In this document: positions 42,891 to 51,600 of the stretch, piece by piece | Layout: each line of letters begins with the position of its first letter | Numbering within the stretch: position 1 is the first letter of the stretch | NCBI GenBank assembly: GCA_964617625.1 | Contig: CAZTZL010000007.1 | Location: 1-64,000, forward strand | Direction of reading: 5' to 3' | Source of the DNA: CAZTZL01 sp964617625 | GTDB taxonomy: Bacteria > Zhuqueibacterota > QNDG01 > DSAB01 | DNA: 64,000 nt | Notes under the pieces: model-generated | Told to the model about the DNA's origin: nothing | Databases searched by the model: none | Seen by the model: the letters and a program-made list of their open reading frames with translations, nothing else | Translations under genes and position numbers: made by a program

Positions 42891-43871
42891 CTATTTTGTA
42901 AGTATCATCTTCCCTTGCTGAATCAGATGATCAGCCTGGAGTTGGTAAATATAGACTCCCGATGATGCCTCAAGTCTTCTTTCATCTCTTCCGTCCCAAA
43001 CGACAGTGTGATTGCCTGCGTAAGTGAACATCCCGTTTGCAAGGACGCGCAGCGTGCGTCCCTGTATGTCCAGTATCTGGAGAGTCACTACTGCGTCGTT
43101 CAGGAGAGAATAAGAAATGCTTGTGGATGCATTAAAGGGATTGGGAAAGTTCTGACAGAGTGTGAAACCGCTTGCGCAAGAACGGGCTGAATTTTCCTTC
43201 ACACCGGTTGCCGGATAGACCCATGCCAGCGCATTTTCCATTAACTTTTTGCCGTTCACATCATCGCCGCTCCAGTAACCGTAGTACCAAGCCTGTAAAT
43301 CATTGATGTAGACCACACGCCCTGATCCGTACGAGTAGGTTGCTGCGAATACGACCTGGTCGTTCCAAACAATAACGACGTGAGCATCGGTTTTCATGAC
43401 AGAATTTGTTGAGTATCCATCAAAGCTGCACGTTTCCGAAAGACCAGCGCATAGATCGTGACCAGGGTCCACAATCGTGACACCTGTTCGTTTATCCCAT
43501 CCGGAACAATTTGAGACAGGATTCGAATTGGCTGTATTGTCAAAAGAACCGGATTGTACAACCCCTTCAAAAATAACAAGACCGCCTCCGGCATTAACGA
43601 AATCATCCACCACGGCTTCGGGAATGTCCACATCGTTACCGCCCATGAGAATCAGGATGTCATAACCTTCCACATTGCCCGGAAAGGTGTTGGATTGGGT
43701 AACGGCATATCCGAGAGTTGTGAGATGATCCTGCATTTGATCAAGACTCCACGCGGTTGAAGAAGAACCCCATCCTGTCATCAGAACATTCTGAGCGCTT
43801 GTGTTTTGGGAAAACAGGAAGCCCATCAGCACAATGGTTGTAAAAATGATCCGTTTGTATTTTGTGATCAT
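42891..43871 (-). CDS. Secreted GATase1-like protein with type IX-style C-terminal domain
   Basis: A 326-aa secreted protein. Signal peptide (cleavage near NTSAQ), then a Rossmann-type domain of the glutamine-amidotransferase-like fold (MTGWGSSSTAWSLDQM, GYDILILMGGNDVDIPEAV, FVNAGGGLVIFEG), and a C-terminal domain starting LCQNFPNPFNASTSISYSL and ending SSGVYIYQLQADHL...MILTK. The last segment is the FlgD-like/Por-type sorting domain of FCB bacteria. GGGGGTTCATT precedes ATG 43871. Its signal peptide is partly copied at 40711-40821. No catalytic residues can be named. Confidence 0.8.
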   Translation of the reverse strand: MITKYKRIIFTTIVLMGFLFSQNTSAQNVLMTGWGSSSTAWSLDQMQDHLTTLGYAVTQSNTFPGNVEGYDILILMGGNDVDIPEAVVDDFVNAGGGLVIFEGVVQSGSFDNTANSNPVSNCSGWDKRTGVTIVDPGHDLCAGLSETCSFDGYSTNSVMKTDAHVVIVWNDQVVFAATYSYGSGRVVYINDLQAWYYGYWSGDDVNGKKLMENALAWVYPATGVKENSARSCASGFTLCQNFPNPFNASTSISYSLLNDAVVTLQILDIQGRTLRVLANGMFTYAGNHTVVWDGRDERRLEASSGVYIYQLQADHLIQQGKMILTK

Positions 43872-44020
43872 AATGAACCCCCATAGTTAAGTGATGAATG
43901 GTCTATTTACTGTTAGCAAAGGCGTGCTTCACCTCCGCTCGTTACAGCGTTATGCATTGAAACAATTAGACCTTTTCCTATTTACATTCATGGGACACAA
44001 TCCCAAAGTAAAACTGTTTT

Positions 44021-44230
44021 TCACTGTTTTTCTTTTCCGCCAAGCAGACGGGCAGGGAGAAAGAGGAGCGCTTTCACCAATGACAACAGGGCTTCCATGA
44101 CCGCGCCGAAAATACGGAACGGAATCGACAGCAGCCAAAGAATCGGCCAAAAAATCAGCAATAGCAGAGCTAAGGGCCAGCAAAGCACAAGAAGAATAAC
44201 CCATAGAAGGAGAATTAATAGAAATTTCAT
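44021..44230 (-). CDS. Small hydrophobic membrane protein
   Basis: A 69-aa protein, almost wholly hydrophobic with Leu/Trp-rich helices (MKFLLILLLWVILLVLCWPL, then WPILWLLSIPF) and a basic Arg/Lys tail. AAAAAGGAAACAAA precedes ATG 44230. It probably makes two membrane helices. No family recognised. Starts a group of short minus-strand genes. Confidence 0.7.
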   Translation of the reverse strand: MKFLLILLLWVILLVLCWPLALLLLIFWPILWLLSIPFRIFGAVMEALLSLVKALLFLPARLLGGKEKQ

Positions 44231-44254
44231 TTTGTTTCCTTTTTGTTGGCAATA

Positions 44255-44467
44255 TTATTTGATCATATTAAAATGTCGCATTGCACTTGCAATTAATGAT
44301 ACTTTATTATTCGGACATGGATGACATCTAGTAGCGGCTGATTTACGATTAGGAGATTTCTTTGGATTAAGCCCGTTAATTTCTTTGACATGAGCGATCC
44401 AGCATGACTTTACTGATATATGGTAATTTTCTTTAATATAATTTTGGATTTGCTTATAAGTAGCCAT
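44255..44467 (-). CDS. Small conserved protein of unknown function
   Basis: A 70-aa protein beginning MATYKQIQNYIKENY, then KSCWIAHVKEINGLN, with a basic Pro/Lys/Arg segment and CHPCPNNK near the end. The pattern YKQIQ..I...Y..K.CWIAH.KE..GL looks conserved, and I have seen similar proteins without known function. AAGGACAAATTAT precedes ATG 44467; an upstream ATG at 44494 is rejected. It lies 24 nt downstream of, and reads into, the 69-aa gene direction. Confidence 0.65.
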   Translation of the reverse strand: MATYKQIQNYIKENYHISVKSCWIAHVKEINGLNPKKSPNRKSAATRCHPCPNNKVSLIASAMRHFNMIK

Positions 44468-44553
44468 ATAATTTGTCCTTATTTTAGATATCATTTTAGA
44501 TTATACGGTAGCAGATCAAACTCTGTTATTTTAACTATATAAATTCAGTAATT

Positions 44554-45114
44554 CTATTCTGAAACTGAGAATACAGCAGCACCCCAGTAATAGCCATCCG
44601 CTTCACTTTTTAAAGAAATATATTTTTTTGTCAGTTTTGATTTACTTGATGATGCATATTTTTCAAAACGATTGGAAATTGTTTTACGTGTTTTGGCTTC
44701 AGAATATACTGCAACAAAACCATCATGAATTGAATTCTCTTTTTTAACCAGTTGTTTTAAGCGCTTTACATCCGCATCAATCACGTTATTTATATAGGAA
44801 AATTTTTTTACTTCAATCAAATAAAGAGGTTCCTCCTTTTTGTTCCATACAATAATATCCACCCGTCCGGACGCATTGCTCCTTGGTGGTCGTCCTCTGC
44901 AATCTGAGTGAGAAAAATTCAATATATCTCTCACTGTATCTTCTAATGTGACGAATATTTTTTTGTCCCACTTAAATAGAGACTGCGCAATTTTGTATTG
45001 TATGAATGATTCCGGTGCATAACATATCCAGTATCCATTTGACCATTCCATATATTCTTTTTGAGCATTTTTAGTGCCTTTAAGAATTGCTTCATATATT
45101 TTTTGGTTAGCCAT
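44554..45114 (-). CDS. PD-(D/E)XK-like nuclease-fold protein
   Basis: A 186-aa protein. The core GRVDIIVWNKKEEPLYLIEVKKF has the PD-(D/E)XK pattern: Asp, 12-15 residues, then Glu-x-Lys, seen in restriction and repair nucleases. An upstream segment (VTLEDTVRDILNFSHSDCRG) and a basic C-terminal region fit a small nuclease subunit. No partner methyltransferase or helicase lies adjacent. Activity and target are unknown. AGGAGGAACCA precedes the ATG. Together with the neighbouring small genes it may be part of a defence-type patch. Confidence 0.7.
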   Translation of the reverse strand: MANQKIYEAILKGTKNAQKEYMEWSNGYWICYAPESFIQYKIAQSLFKWDKKIFVTLEDTVRDILNFSHSDCRGRPPRSNASGRVDIIVWNKKEEPLYLIEVKKFSYINNVIDADVKRLKQLVKKENSIHDGFVAVYSEAKTRKTISNRFEKYASSSKSKLTKKYISLKSEADGYYWGAAVFSVSE

Positions 45115-45142
45115 GTTGGTTCCTCCTATATATTTTTCCCTG

Positions 45143-45159
45143 CAGAGGCTCGGCCTCTA
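45143..45159. repeat. Short REP-like palindrome
   Basis: AGAGGC-TCG-GCCTCT (45144-45158) flanked by GC-rich bases, between the nuclease-like and YgiT-type genes. Similar short palindromes are widespread extragenic elements; single copy here. Confidence 0.45.
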
Positions 45160-45183
45160 CGGAACTGGAAGGATCAATCTATT

Positions 45184-45411
45184 TCAACTAAAAATAGCTA
45201 CAGGAACCGGACGTTTTTTTGTTAAATTTGACTTGTGAAGTTTAATTCTCTCTATCTCATGCAGGGTGTCAGCAGTCAAATAGCTTTCCCCGCAATGAGA
45301 GCATATTACTACGGGCACGTTTTCTATAATTAATATATTTTTACCTTTGCCGTAACTTCTTGTTACATGGCGAATGCGCGCTTCTTCATGTCCACAAATG
45401 TCACAGATCAT
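45184..45411 (-). CDS. YgiT/MqsA-type zinc-finger antitoxin-like protein
   Basis: A 75-aa protein with a four-Cys zinc site (MICDICGHEEA and CSHCGESY) and a short C-terminal helix (DTLHEIERIKLHKSN). This is the MqsA/YgiT-type N-terminal zinc domain without an HTH domain. It follows the DUF4258 gene by 10 nt, the usual arrangement of DUF4258-YgiT toxin-antitoxin-like pairs. Antitoxin action is inferred from the pair. Confidence 0.82.
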   Translation of the reverse strand: MICDICGHEEARIRHVTRSYGKGKNILIIENVPVVICSHCGESYLTADTLHEIERIKLHKSNLTKKRPVPVAIFS

Positions 45412-45421
45412 ATTAACACCT

Positions 45422-45703
45422 TTAAATTTTGTATACAGTGATTATTACCATTTTACCAGTTATACTCATTTTAACTATTATTCCCATATCAAGACCAGGA
45501 ATTGATTTGCCGATAATAGTATATTTCCATTCTCCTGTTTTTGTATCCTTTTTTCGACCGATTATTTTACCGTTTAAAATACATCTTTCAATATCAAATA
45601 TTGATAAGTCATCATTGTCCATTTCTTCTTCAGCATGTAATGTCATAACAAATTGATTTGTCCGGATTTTTTCACAGAATAGTTTAAAGATTCGATCAAA
45701 CAT
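45422..45703 (-). CDS. DUF4258 domain protein, possible toxin
   Basis: A 93-aa protein with the DUF4258 pattern: FVMTLHAEEEMDNDDLSIFD (His in the first helix), ERCILNGKIIGRKKDTKTGE and MGIIVKMSITGKMVIITVYKI at the C-terminus. DUF4258 shares the RelE/MqsR-like fold and usually pairs with a YgiT-type zinc protein, as here. MqsR-like toxins cleave mRNA; no test of toxicity is visible. AAAGGATTATTA precedes ATG 45703. Confidence 0.82.
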   Translation of the reverse strand: MFDRIFKLFCEKIRTNQFVMTLHAEEEMDNDDLSIFDIERCILNGKIIGRKKDTKTGEWKYTIIGKSIPGLDMGIIVKMSITGKMVIITVYKI

Positions 45704-45762
45704 TAATAATCCTTTTTTTGCCTAAGTATAGTACAATAGCATAATGATATTTCTCATTTATT

Positions 45763-47325
45763 TCAGGACTTAAAACGCTTTGGGTCGATGCCGTAGTTCA
45801 TAATTTTATATCCGATGATCCGCTCTGTCGAATTCAAAAGTCTCGCGGCTTTGGCCTGGTTGCCTCTGGTCGATTTCAGTGCGTCCTGAATCAACTCTTT
45901 TTCATAAGCGGCCACGGCATCGTCGAGAGAGAGCTGCGTCAAGGTATTGCTGCTTTCGGCGGTCTGCAGTGTCGGCGGAAGATGATAGCTGTGGATGACA
46001 TGGTCCTCGCAGATCAAAACGGCCCGCTCGATGCAGTTCTCCAGTTCCCGGACATTTCCCGGCCAGTGATACCGCATCAGGGTGTCGATGGCGGGTGTGG
46101 AAATGCGTTTCACCGATTTACCGTGCTGTCTTCCGTATTTCAGCATGAAGTGGTCCGCAAGAAGAAGAATGTCTGTTTTCCGGTCACGAAGAGGGGGGAG
46201 GAAGATGGAAAAAACATTCAAACGATAATAAAGGTCTTCGCGGAATGTGCCTTTGCTCATATTTAATTCCAGGTCCGCATTGGTCGCGGCGATGACCCGT
46301 ACATCCACACTGATTTTTTCTGTACCGCCAACCCGTTCGAATTGCTGTTCCTGCAATACGCGAAGGAGTTTGACCTGAGTCAGCGGGCTCAATTCTCCGA
46401 CTTCATCCAGAAAAATCGTGCCGCCGTCCGCAATTTCGAACCGGCCTTTCTTCTGGCTGACTGCGCCGGTGAATGCGCCCTTTTCATGTCCGAAAAATTC
46501 AGACTCGATTAAATTTTCCGGAATGGCCGCACAGTTTACGGTAATAAACGGTTTTTCGTTTCGGGTTGAATTATAATGAATAGCTTCTGCGATCAACTCC
46601 TTGCCCGTTCCCGATTCTCCCCGTATCATGACAGTCGTATTGGTACGGGCCACATGGGTTACCTGTTCGTAGACATCCCGCATCTCGTGGCTGTTTCCGA
46701 TGATTTTATGAAAGCTGAATTCATCCTGAAGTTTTTGCCGTAACAACACATTTTCATTGATCAATTTTTCTCTCTCGCCAGTAATGACATGCTCCACACG
46801 AATTGGCTGAAGAAGAGCCGAGGCGACAAGAGTCAAAAATTTTAATGTGCTGTCAAAATCCCGCTTCGGGCTGTAAACAAGGCTGACAACAAGCACACCG
46901 AGAGTTTTATAATCCAGCTTGATTGGAATACCGATAAAACTCTGTTCTTTGTCCAGTTTGGGATCCCAGGAGCTCATCCGGTTTAAAAATAACGGTTCTT
47001 TGCTGACCTGGGGGACGATGATCGGTTTCCCTGTCTCTGCAATACGGCCTGTCAATCCTTCCCCGAATTTGTATTCCGTTTTTGCTACATCGACTCGGTA
47101 TCCGATCGATGCGGCCATGCTGAGAGATTTGCCATCCTCATTGGTAAGGAGAACGGCGCCGGATTGAATATTGTATTCATTTTGAAGAATTTGAAGCGTT
47201 GCCCGGAGTGAATCACGAAGAACGAGATTACGGCTGACAGCCTGATTGATTTCAATCAGAATGGAGAGATTTTTCATGGTTTTATCCGGGGACACTTTTA
47301 CTGATTTCGAATTTGCATTTTTCAT
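45763..47325 (-). CDS. Sigma-54-dependent activator, NifA/NorR-like (GAF-AAA-Fis)
   Basis: A 520-aa enhancer-binding protein. A GAF sensor domain (about 20-175) is followed by a central AAA+ domain with Walker A GESGTGKE, the sigma-54 contact GAFTGA, Walker B DGGTIFLDEVGEL, GTFREDLYYRLN and WPGNVRELENCIERAV. The C-terminal Fis-type HTH is GNQAKAARLLNSTERIIGYK. The GAF-AAA-Fis order and IGYKI in the HTH are like NifA, but no nitrogen-fixation genes are near. The start lacks a ribosome site: CCTCCTT directly precedes the ATG at 47325, the complement of the usual site, and a 9-codon frame upstream ends in the ATGA overlap. Confidence 0.9.
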   Translation of the reverse strand: MKNANSKSVKVSPDKTMKNLSILIEINQAVSRNLVLRDSLRATLQILQNEYNIQSGAVLLTNEDGKSLSMAASIGYRVDVAKTEYKFGEGLTGRIAETGKPIIVPQVSKEPLFLNRMSSWDPKLDKEQSFIGIPIKLDYKTLGVLVVSLVYSPKRDFDSTLKFLTLVASALLQPIRVEHVITGEREKLINENVLLRQKLQDEFSFHKIIGNSHEMRDVYEQVTHVARTNTTVMIRGESGTGKELIAEAIHYNSTRNEKPFITVNCAAIPENLIESEFFGHEKGAFTGAVSQKKGRFEIADGGTIFLDEVGELSPLTQVKLLRVLQEQQFERVGGTEKISVDVRVIAATNADLELNMSKGTFREDLYYRLNVFSIFLPPLRDRKTDILLLADHFMLKYGRQHGKSVKRISTPAIDTLMRYHWPGNVRELENCIERAVLICEDHVIHSYHLPPTLQTAESSNTLTQLSLDDAVAAYEKELIQDALKSTRGNQAKAARLLNSTERIIGYKIMNYGIDPKRFKS

Positions 47326-47462
47326 AAGGAGGATACTTTACTTAATATCATTGATTTTATTACAGAATATAAGAAATATATTTTAAAATACAACAACAAT
47401 GTATCTGTTTTATTCAATCAGTACAATATTGTTATCGCAGTAACAGGTTATATAAAAAAGTA

Positions 47463-47508
47463 TTCAAAAAAAAGGCAAGCAAATAGTTTCCGCATTTGCT
47501 TGCCTTTT
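47463..47508 (-). terminator. Intrinsic terminator of the PorV operon
   Basis: AAAAGGCAAGCAAAT (47470-47484) pairs with ATTTGCTTGCCTTTT (47494-47508). On the minus strand it is followed by a T-rich run ending TTGAATA, so it terminates the minus-strand operon ending at 47567. Confidence 0.88.
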
Positions 47509-47566
47509 AAATTTCCAGGAAATAAAATTAATTTACATGTCAGTACTTATCGCATGTGAATCGTGC

Positions 47567-48586
47567 TTAGAAGCTCAAACCCAGATTGAACATCTGTACT
47601 TCATTTAACAACCCAAAGTCATGATAACCATAATCAATCATGAGTGTTTTGCCAGCCAGTGTATACTGTACCCCTGCTCCGAAACACAACCCTTCTTCAG
47701 AATCTTTGGAAAAGAGAGATTTATAACCGGCTCTTAAGAAAAACATTTGGTTGAATACATATTCACCGCCCACATTTAAACTTTCCACATCATCGTTGGG
47801 ATGAAGCGCATCGATAGCCAAGATCAGATTGCTGTTGCCTATTCCTTTTAATACATCCATTGAAACACCGACCCGGAACATCAATGGTAAATCGTATTGA
47901 TCGGTTTTCAGATTGGCATTGATGCTTGGATTGTTTCCTGCGATACCCTGGTTCACATCTACCTGAGTTAACAGATCGCGACCGTTCATCCGCATTTTGG
48001 TGCCGAAGTTGGAAATGCTCATGCCTATTTTCAGTCCCTGAAACTGGGTAGTAAACACGGTTCCGACATCCAGGGCCACTCCGGTTGCAGTGCAGTGATA
48101 GATTTTTTGGTAGATATATTTCACATTGAGACCGATGGCGAAACGGTCGGTGAGATTCCGTGCATAGCTAAGTCCAAAAGCATAATCTCCCGCGCTGAAT
48201 TTTTCACCGGTGCCATCCGGATATAGCTCCGTTGTTCTTTCCATATCATCCATGCTCAGGAAAGTGGCATTTAATCCAATCGTACCCATGTTGCCGAGAG
48301 GCGCTACGAAAGCAGCATAATTGAATGATACATCAGCGATCCATCGGGTATGGCTGAATAGAGCTTCCGACTGAACCAATTGCGCCATCCCGGCAGGATT
48401 CCAGTACATTGCTGTGATATCATCTGCAATTGAGACAAAGGCACCTCCCATACCGACGGCTCTGGCTCCCACATCGATATTCAGAAATGGAGCCGCAGTG
48501 GTTCCTGTTTTGGTTACATCTCTCGCAACGAGAGATGTGCTCAGGACCATCATGACTCCCAATAGCAGTGCGATATATCGTTTCAT
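47567..48586 (-). CDS. PorV/PorQ-family outer-membrane protein
   Basis: A 339-aa outer-membrane beta-barrel protein. After a signal peptide, FLNIDVGARAVGMGGAFVSI and ADDITAMYWNPAGMAQL are the hallmark opening of the PorV/PorQ family, which in Bacteroidetes shuttles type IX secretion substrates to the surface anchoring machinery. The C-terminus ends in Phe (LGLSF) as expected for a barrel. AAAGGAGCACAAAC precedes the start. It is the last gene after a TonB receptor and a secreted protein with a sorting-type tail. Confidence 0.9.
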   Translation of the reverse strand: MKRYIALLLGVMMVLSTSLVARDVTKTGTTAAPFLNIDVGARAVGMGGAFVSIADDITAMYWNPAGMAQLVQSEALFSHTRWIADVSFNYAAFVAPLGNMGTIGLNATFLSMDDMERTTELYPDGTGEKFSAGDYAFGLSYARNLTDRFAIGLNVKYIYQKIYHCTATGVALDVGTVFTTQFQGLKIGMSISNFGTKMRMNGRDLLTQVDVNQGIAGNNPSINANLKTDQYDLPLMFRVGVSMDVLKGIGNSNLILAIDALHPNDDVESLNVGGEYVFNQMFFLRAGYKSLFSKDSEEGLCFGAGVQYTLAGKTLMIDYGYHDFGLLNEVQMFNLGLSF

Positions 48587-48641
48587 GTTTGTGCTCCTTT
48601 ATGAAGAATGATTAATGAATTCCTTTCATCAAATCATGCTG

Positions 48642-51600
48642 CTATTTAATCACAGCGAATTTTCCGATTTTATTGCCGACACCCGGTGCGTCGATGTGAT
48701 AAATATAAACACCGTATGCGATATCCAGATCGTCTTTGGTCCGCAGATCCCATACGGCTCCTCCGTCGGCGAGATCTTCGGTTTCATGTTCTATCGTATC
48801 AACCAATTGTCCCCGCATGTTGAAGATTCGAATCGTGCATTTCGAAGGCAAATGGGTAAAGTGAATGACTCGCGGACCACGACCCGTTGCATACGGATTT
48901 TCCCCTTCCCATGAGTTGGTCACAATGTAGGGGTTGGGTACCACATTAATTCGATTCATCTGGTTTTTCGCCAGGGTTTTATCGATTGATTTCCCGTGCA
49001 TTGTAAATTCGAAAACATCATTGGCAAGGAATGGATTGTTGAAAGTGAGAATTAATGTGTCCCCGGGAGCCGGACTGACGTTTGCTGTGTCGGTGGACAG
49101 TCTTAAAAGCGATAACATCCAGCCAGCGATGTTGACACCTTCTTCGTCCAGTGAATCGGAAAGGAACATGATTTCGTCGGTTTTACTCCCTGCTGTTTTA
49201 GTTGTAAATTTTCCGGCATCCTCTGGTGTCGCGACATCCTGTTCCCTAAAAGCGAATTTGATTTTTTGGTTGTTCGCTTTGGTATCGAGAATGGTAAAGT
49301 TGACCGGGATAGCCGGTAAAGGATCCTGATGATTGCTTTTTCTGAACCAGCTGGTGGAAGTATCGATTCCGACTTCACCCATGATGAGCATGTAATCGCT
49401 CGATTCGAGATATCTTTCTTTACCGCTCTGGTTGAAGGCTTGCACTCTGGGTGAATCGATATTCGCATGGTTCCAGCCGGAAACGCTCGCATCCGGATTG
49501 TAGTCCAATTGGGTGATTCCCAGGTCATCAAATGTCAGTTTGAATCCGTTAATGACAGGAACTTCGTCTCCCAAATGGAACATCGTGCTTCGGTTGATGA
49601 GTGTATCGATATTGTTTTCATCGGTTACATTCAACAACGAGAAGTTTTTGGTTGCAGGATAATCCCGGTTTCCGATGGCAGTATCTTGAAAAACGATGTG
49701 GTATGTGGCATCAATTACTGAGTCCGCATCGACAACCGTCACATTTACCAATCCGTCAGCAGTGCCACTCCGATGCACCACAGAGTCTTTATCAGCTTTC
49801 ACATACCCTGCCGAAGGTGCTTCCGGTTTGATCATTACGACATTTTTACCCAATCTGTATTTTTCGGTGACCGGATCTCTCGATATGGATTTATTGCACT
49901 CTGAAGGAGCGATACCGTTAACGAGATCACCGTGATCGTATGCTGTGACCGCATAGAAATAGGTAAATCCGTTCAGAGCGGTTGTATCTATCCAGGTATG
50001 GACCAGGCCGCTGTTGGTGCCGTAATTCCAGTGCACACCGCGTACATTGAGAGGGCATACACCTGAGTATTCGTTATCCAAGTCAAACTGTGCAAGGGGT
50101 TTCCGGTACTGAGTGGGGGTGCCGTTATAATCGGTCAGTATTGGCATATCGCCCCATTGATCGTCCGTGGACCGGTAGATGGCGTATCCCTCAAAATCTT
50201 TGCCCGTAATTGGATCGACCGATTCTTCGGCAAAGCTGTCCCAGATTAGTGTCACACGGTTGTCGCCGGCGATGGCTCTGACAGTGGGAGCGCTGGGAGC
50301 TTTGGAAAAATTATAATTTTCGTGATAGGCCCTGGAAAACCAGAATTTGTTTTCAATCAGATCGGCTTCATCCCAGCCGCACATCAGTGCCATTGAGAAA
50401 CGTTCTGTTTGATCGGGTTTGAGAGGGAAATATCCGGAACTGAAAAACAATTCGATATTGTCGTTTTCGAGGTGATCATCAAAGACACCGGGCAGTGCAT
50501 TATTCCAGACAAGTTCATCTTCCCAGTGGGGCATATCCGGCCACCGATAAAGTGTAAATCCTGTCAGGCCGAGCATGTCGCTTTCATCGATGTCCGTTTT
50601 ATCAAAATGTGGTTCACCGGCCGTCATTAAACCGTCGCCTTCTCCAATATCCGGTCCGGGATAGCCGGGATCACTTGGACCCAGACCATCTGCACCGACA
50701 TCGTCAAACGTCGGATTCCAGTCTCCATCGTTATCAATACCGTCGTCCCGTCTTTCATCGATCAGAATATTATCGTCCCATGTTTCCGGATCAGCGAAAT
50801 AATCAACGTATTTGTTTCCTTTTCCCGTAGTTTCATCAATGTAAAGATATTTTTGAATCGGCGGATCACCAATCAGCGACCCGTTGTTTTCATCGATAAG
50901 TCCATTGAGATTATTATCGACGAGATCATTCGGAGTTTCTTGAATGACTTTACCTGCATAGTATTTTATTTTCTGATCCTGATATCGAACAATCAAGGTA
51001 TCGCTTCCAAGAGCGTTCAATGTGTCCTGAAGCGTCACTACTTTTCTTTTATAGGTATTGTAATTTATAAGCACGATTTTCGAATTTAAATTCAATGTAG
51101 AGGTTGCCTCTAACATTGCCTCTGAAAGTTCGGGTCCGGTTCCCTCTGAAGCGTCATAGTCGTTATCGATTCCATCGTAGGGGTTTCCCGGGCTTTCCAG
51201 AAAAGCCGCTCCAAAATATCCAACCGGGTCGGGTCCCCAATCCGGGGCCTTGTCATCGTCGTAATCGTAAAGATAAGCCAGGCCTTCCTCTTTGAGGTAC
51301 TGGCCCGCGTCGTCTTCACCTTCACTTGCGTAATTGTTCTCTGTTTCTCCGACATTGTTCCCGATTTTAAAGGCATAGACCAATTTATTATGTTCGTGTG
51401 TACCGATGTTTTTGATATCCATCAGTGTGAATAATCCGTCATCCACCAGTGCATTGTTCCACTGAAAACCACGGCAGTACATGCGCAGCCCCAGACCTCT
51501 CCGCAGAGAGTCGGTACTGTCAGGATAGAAAGCAAACTCGTTGTTGGCATAATCATCCGAAACGAAGTAACTTTCTTCATCGGCATTTTGTTTGTCCCGT

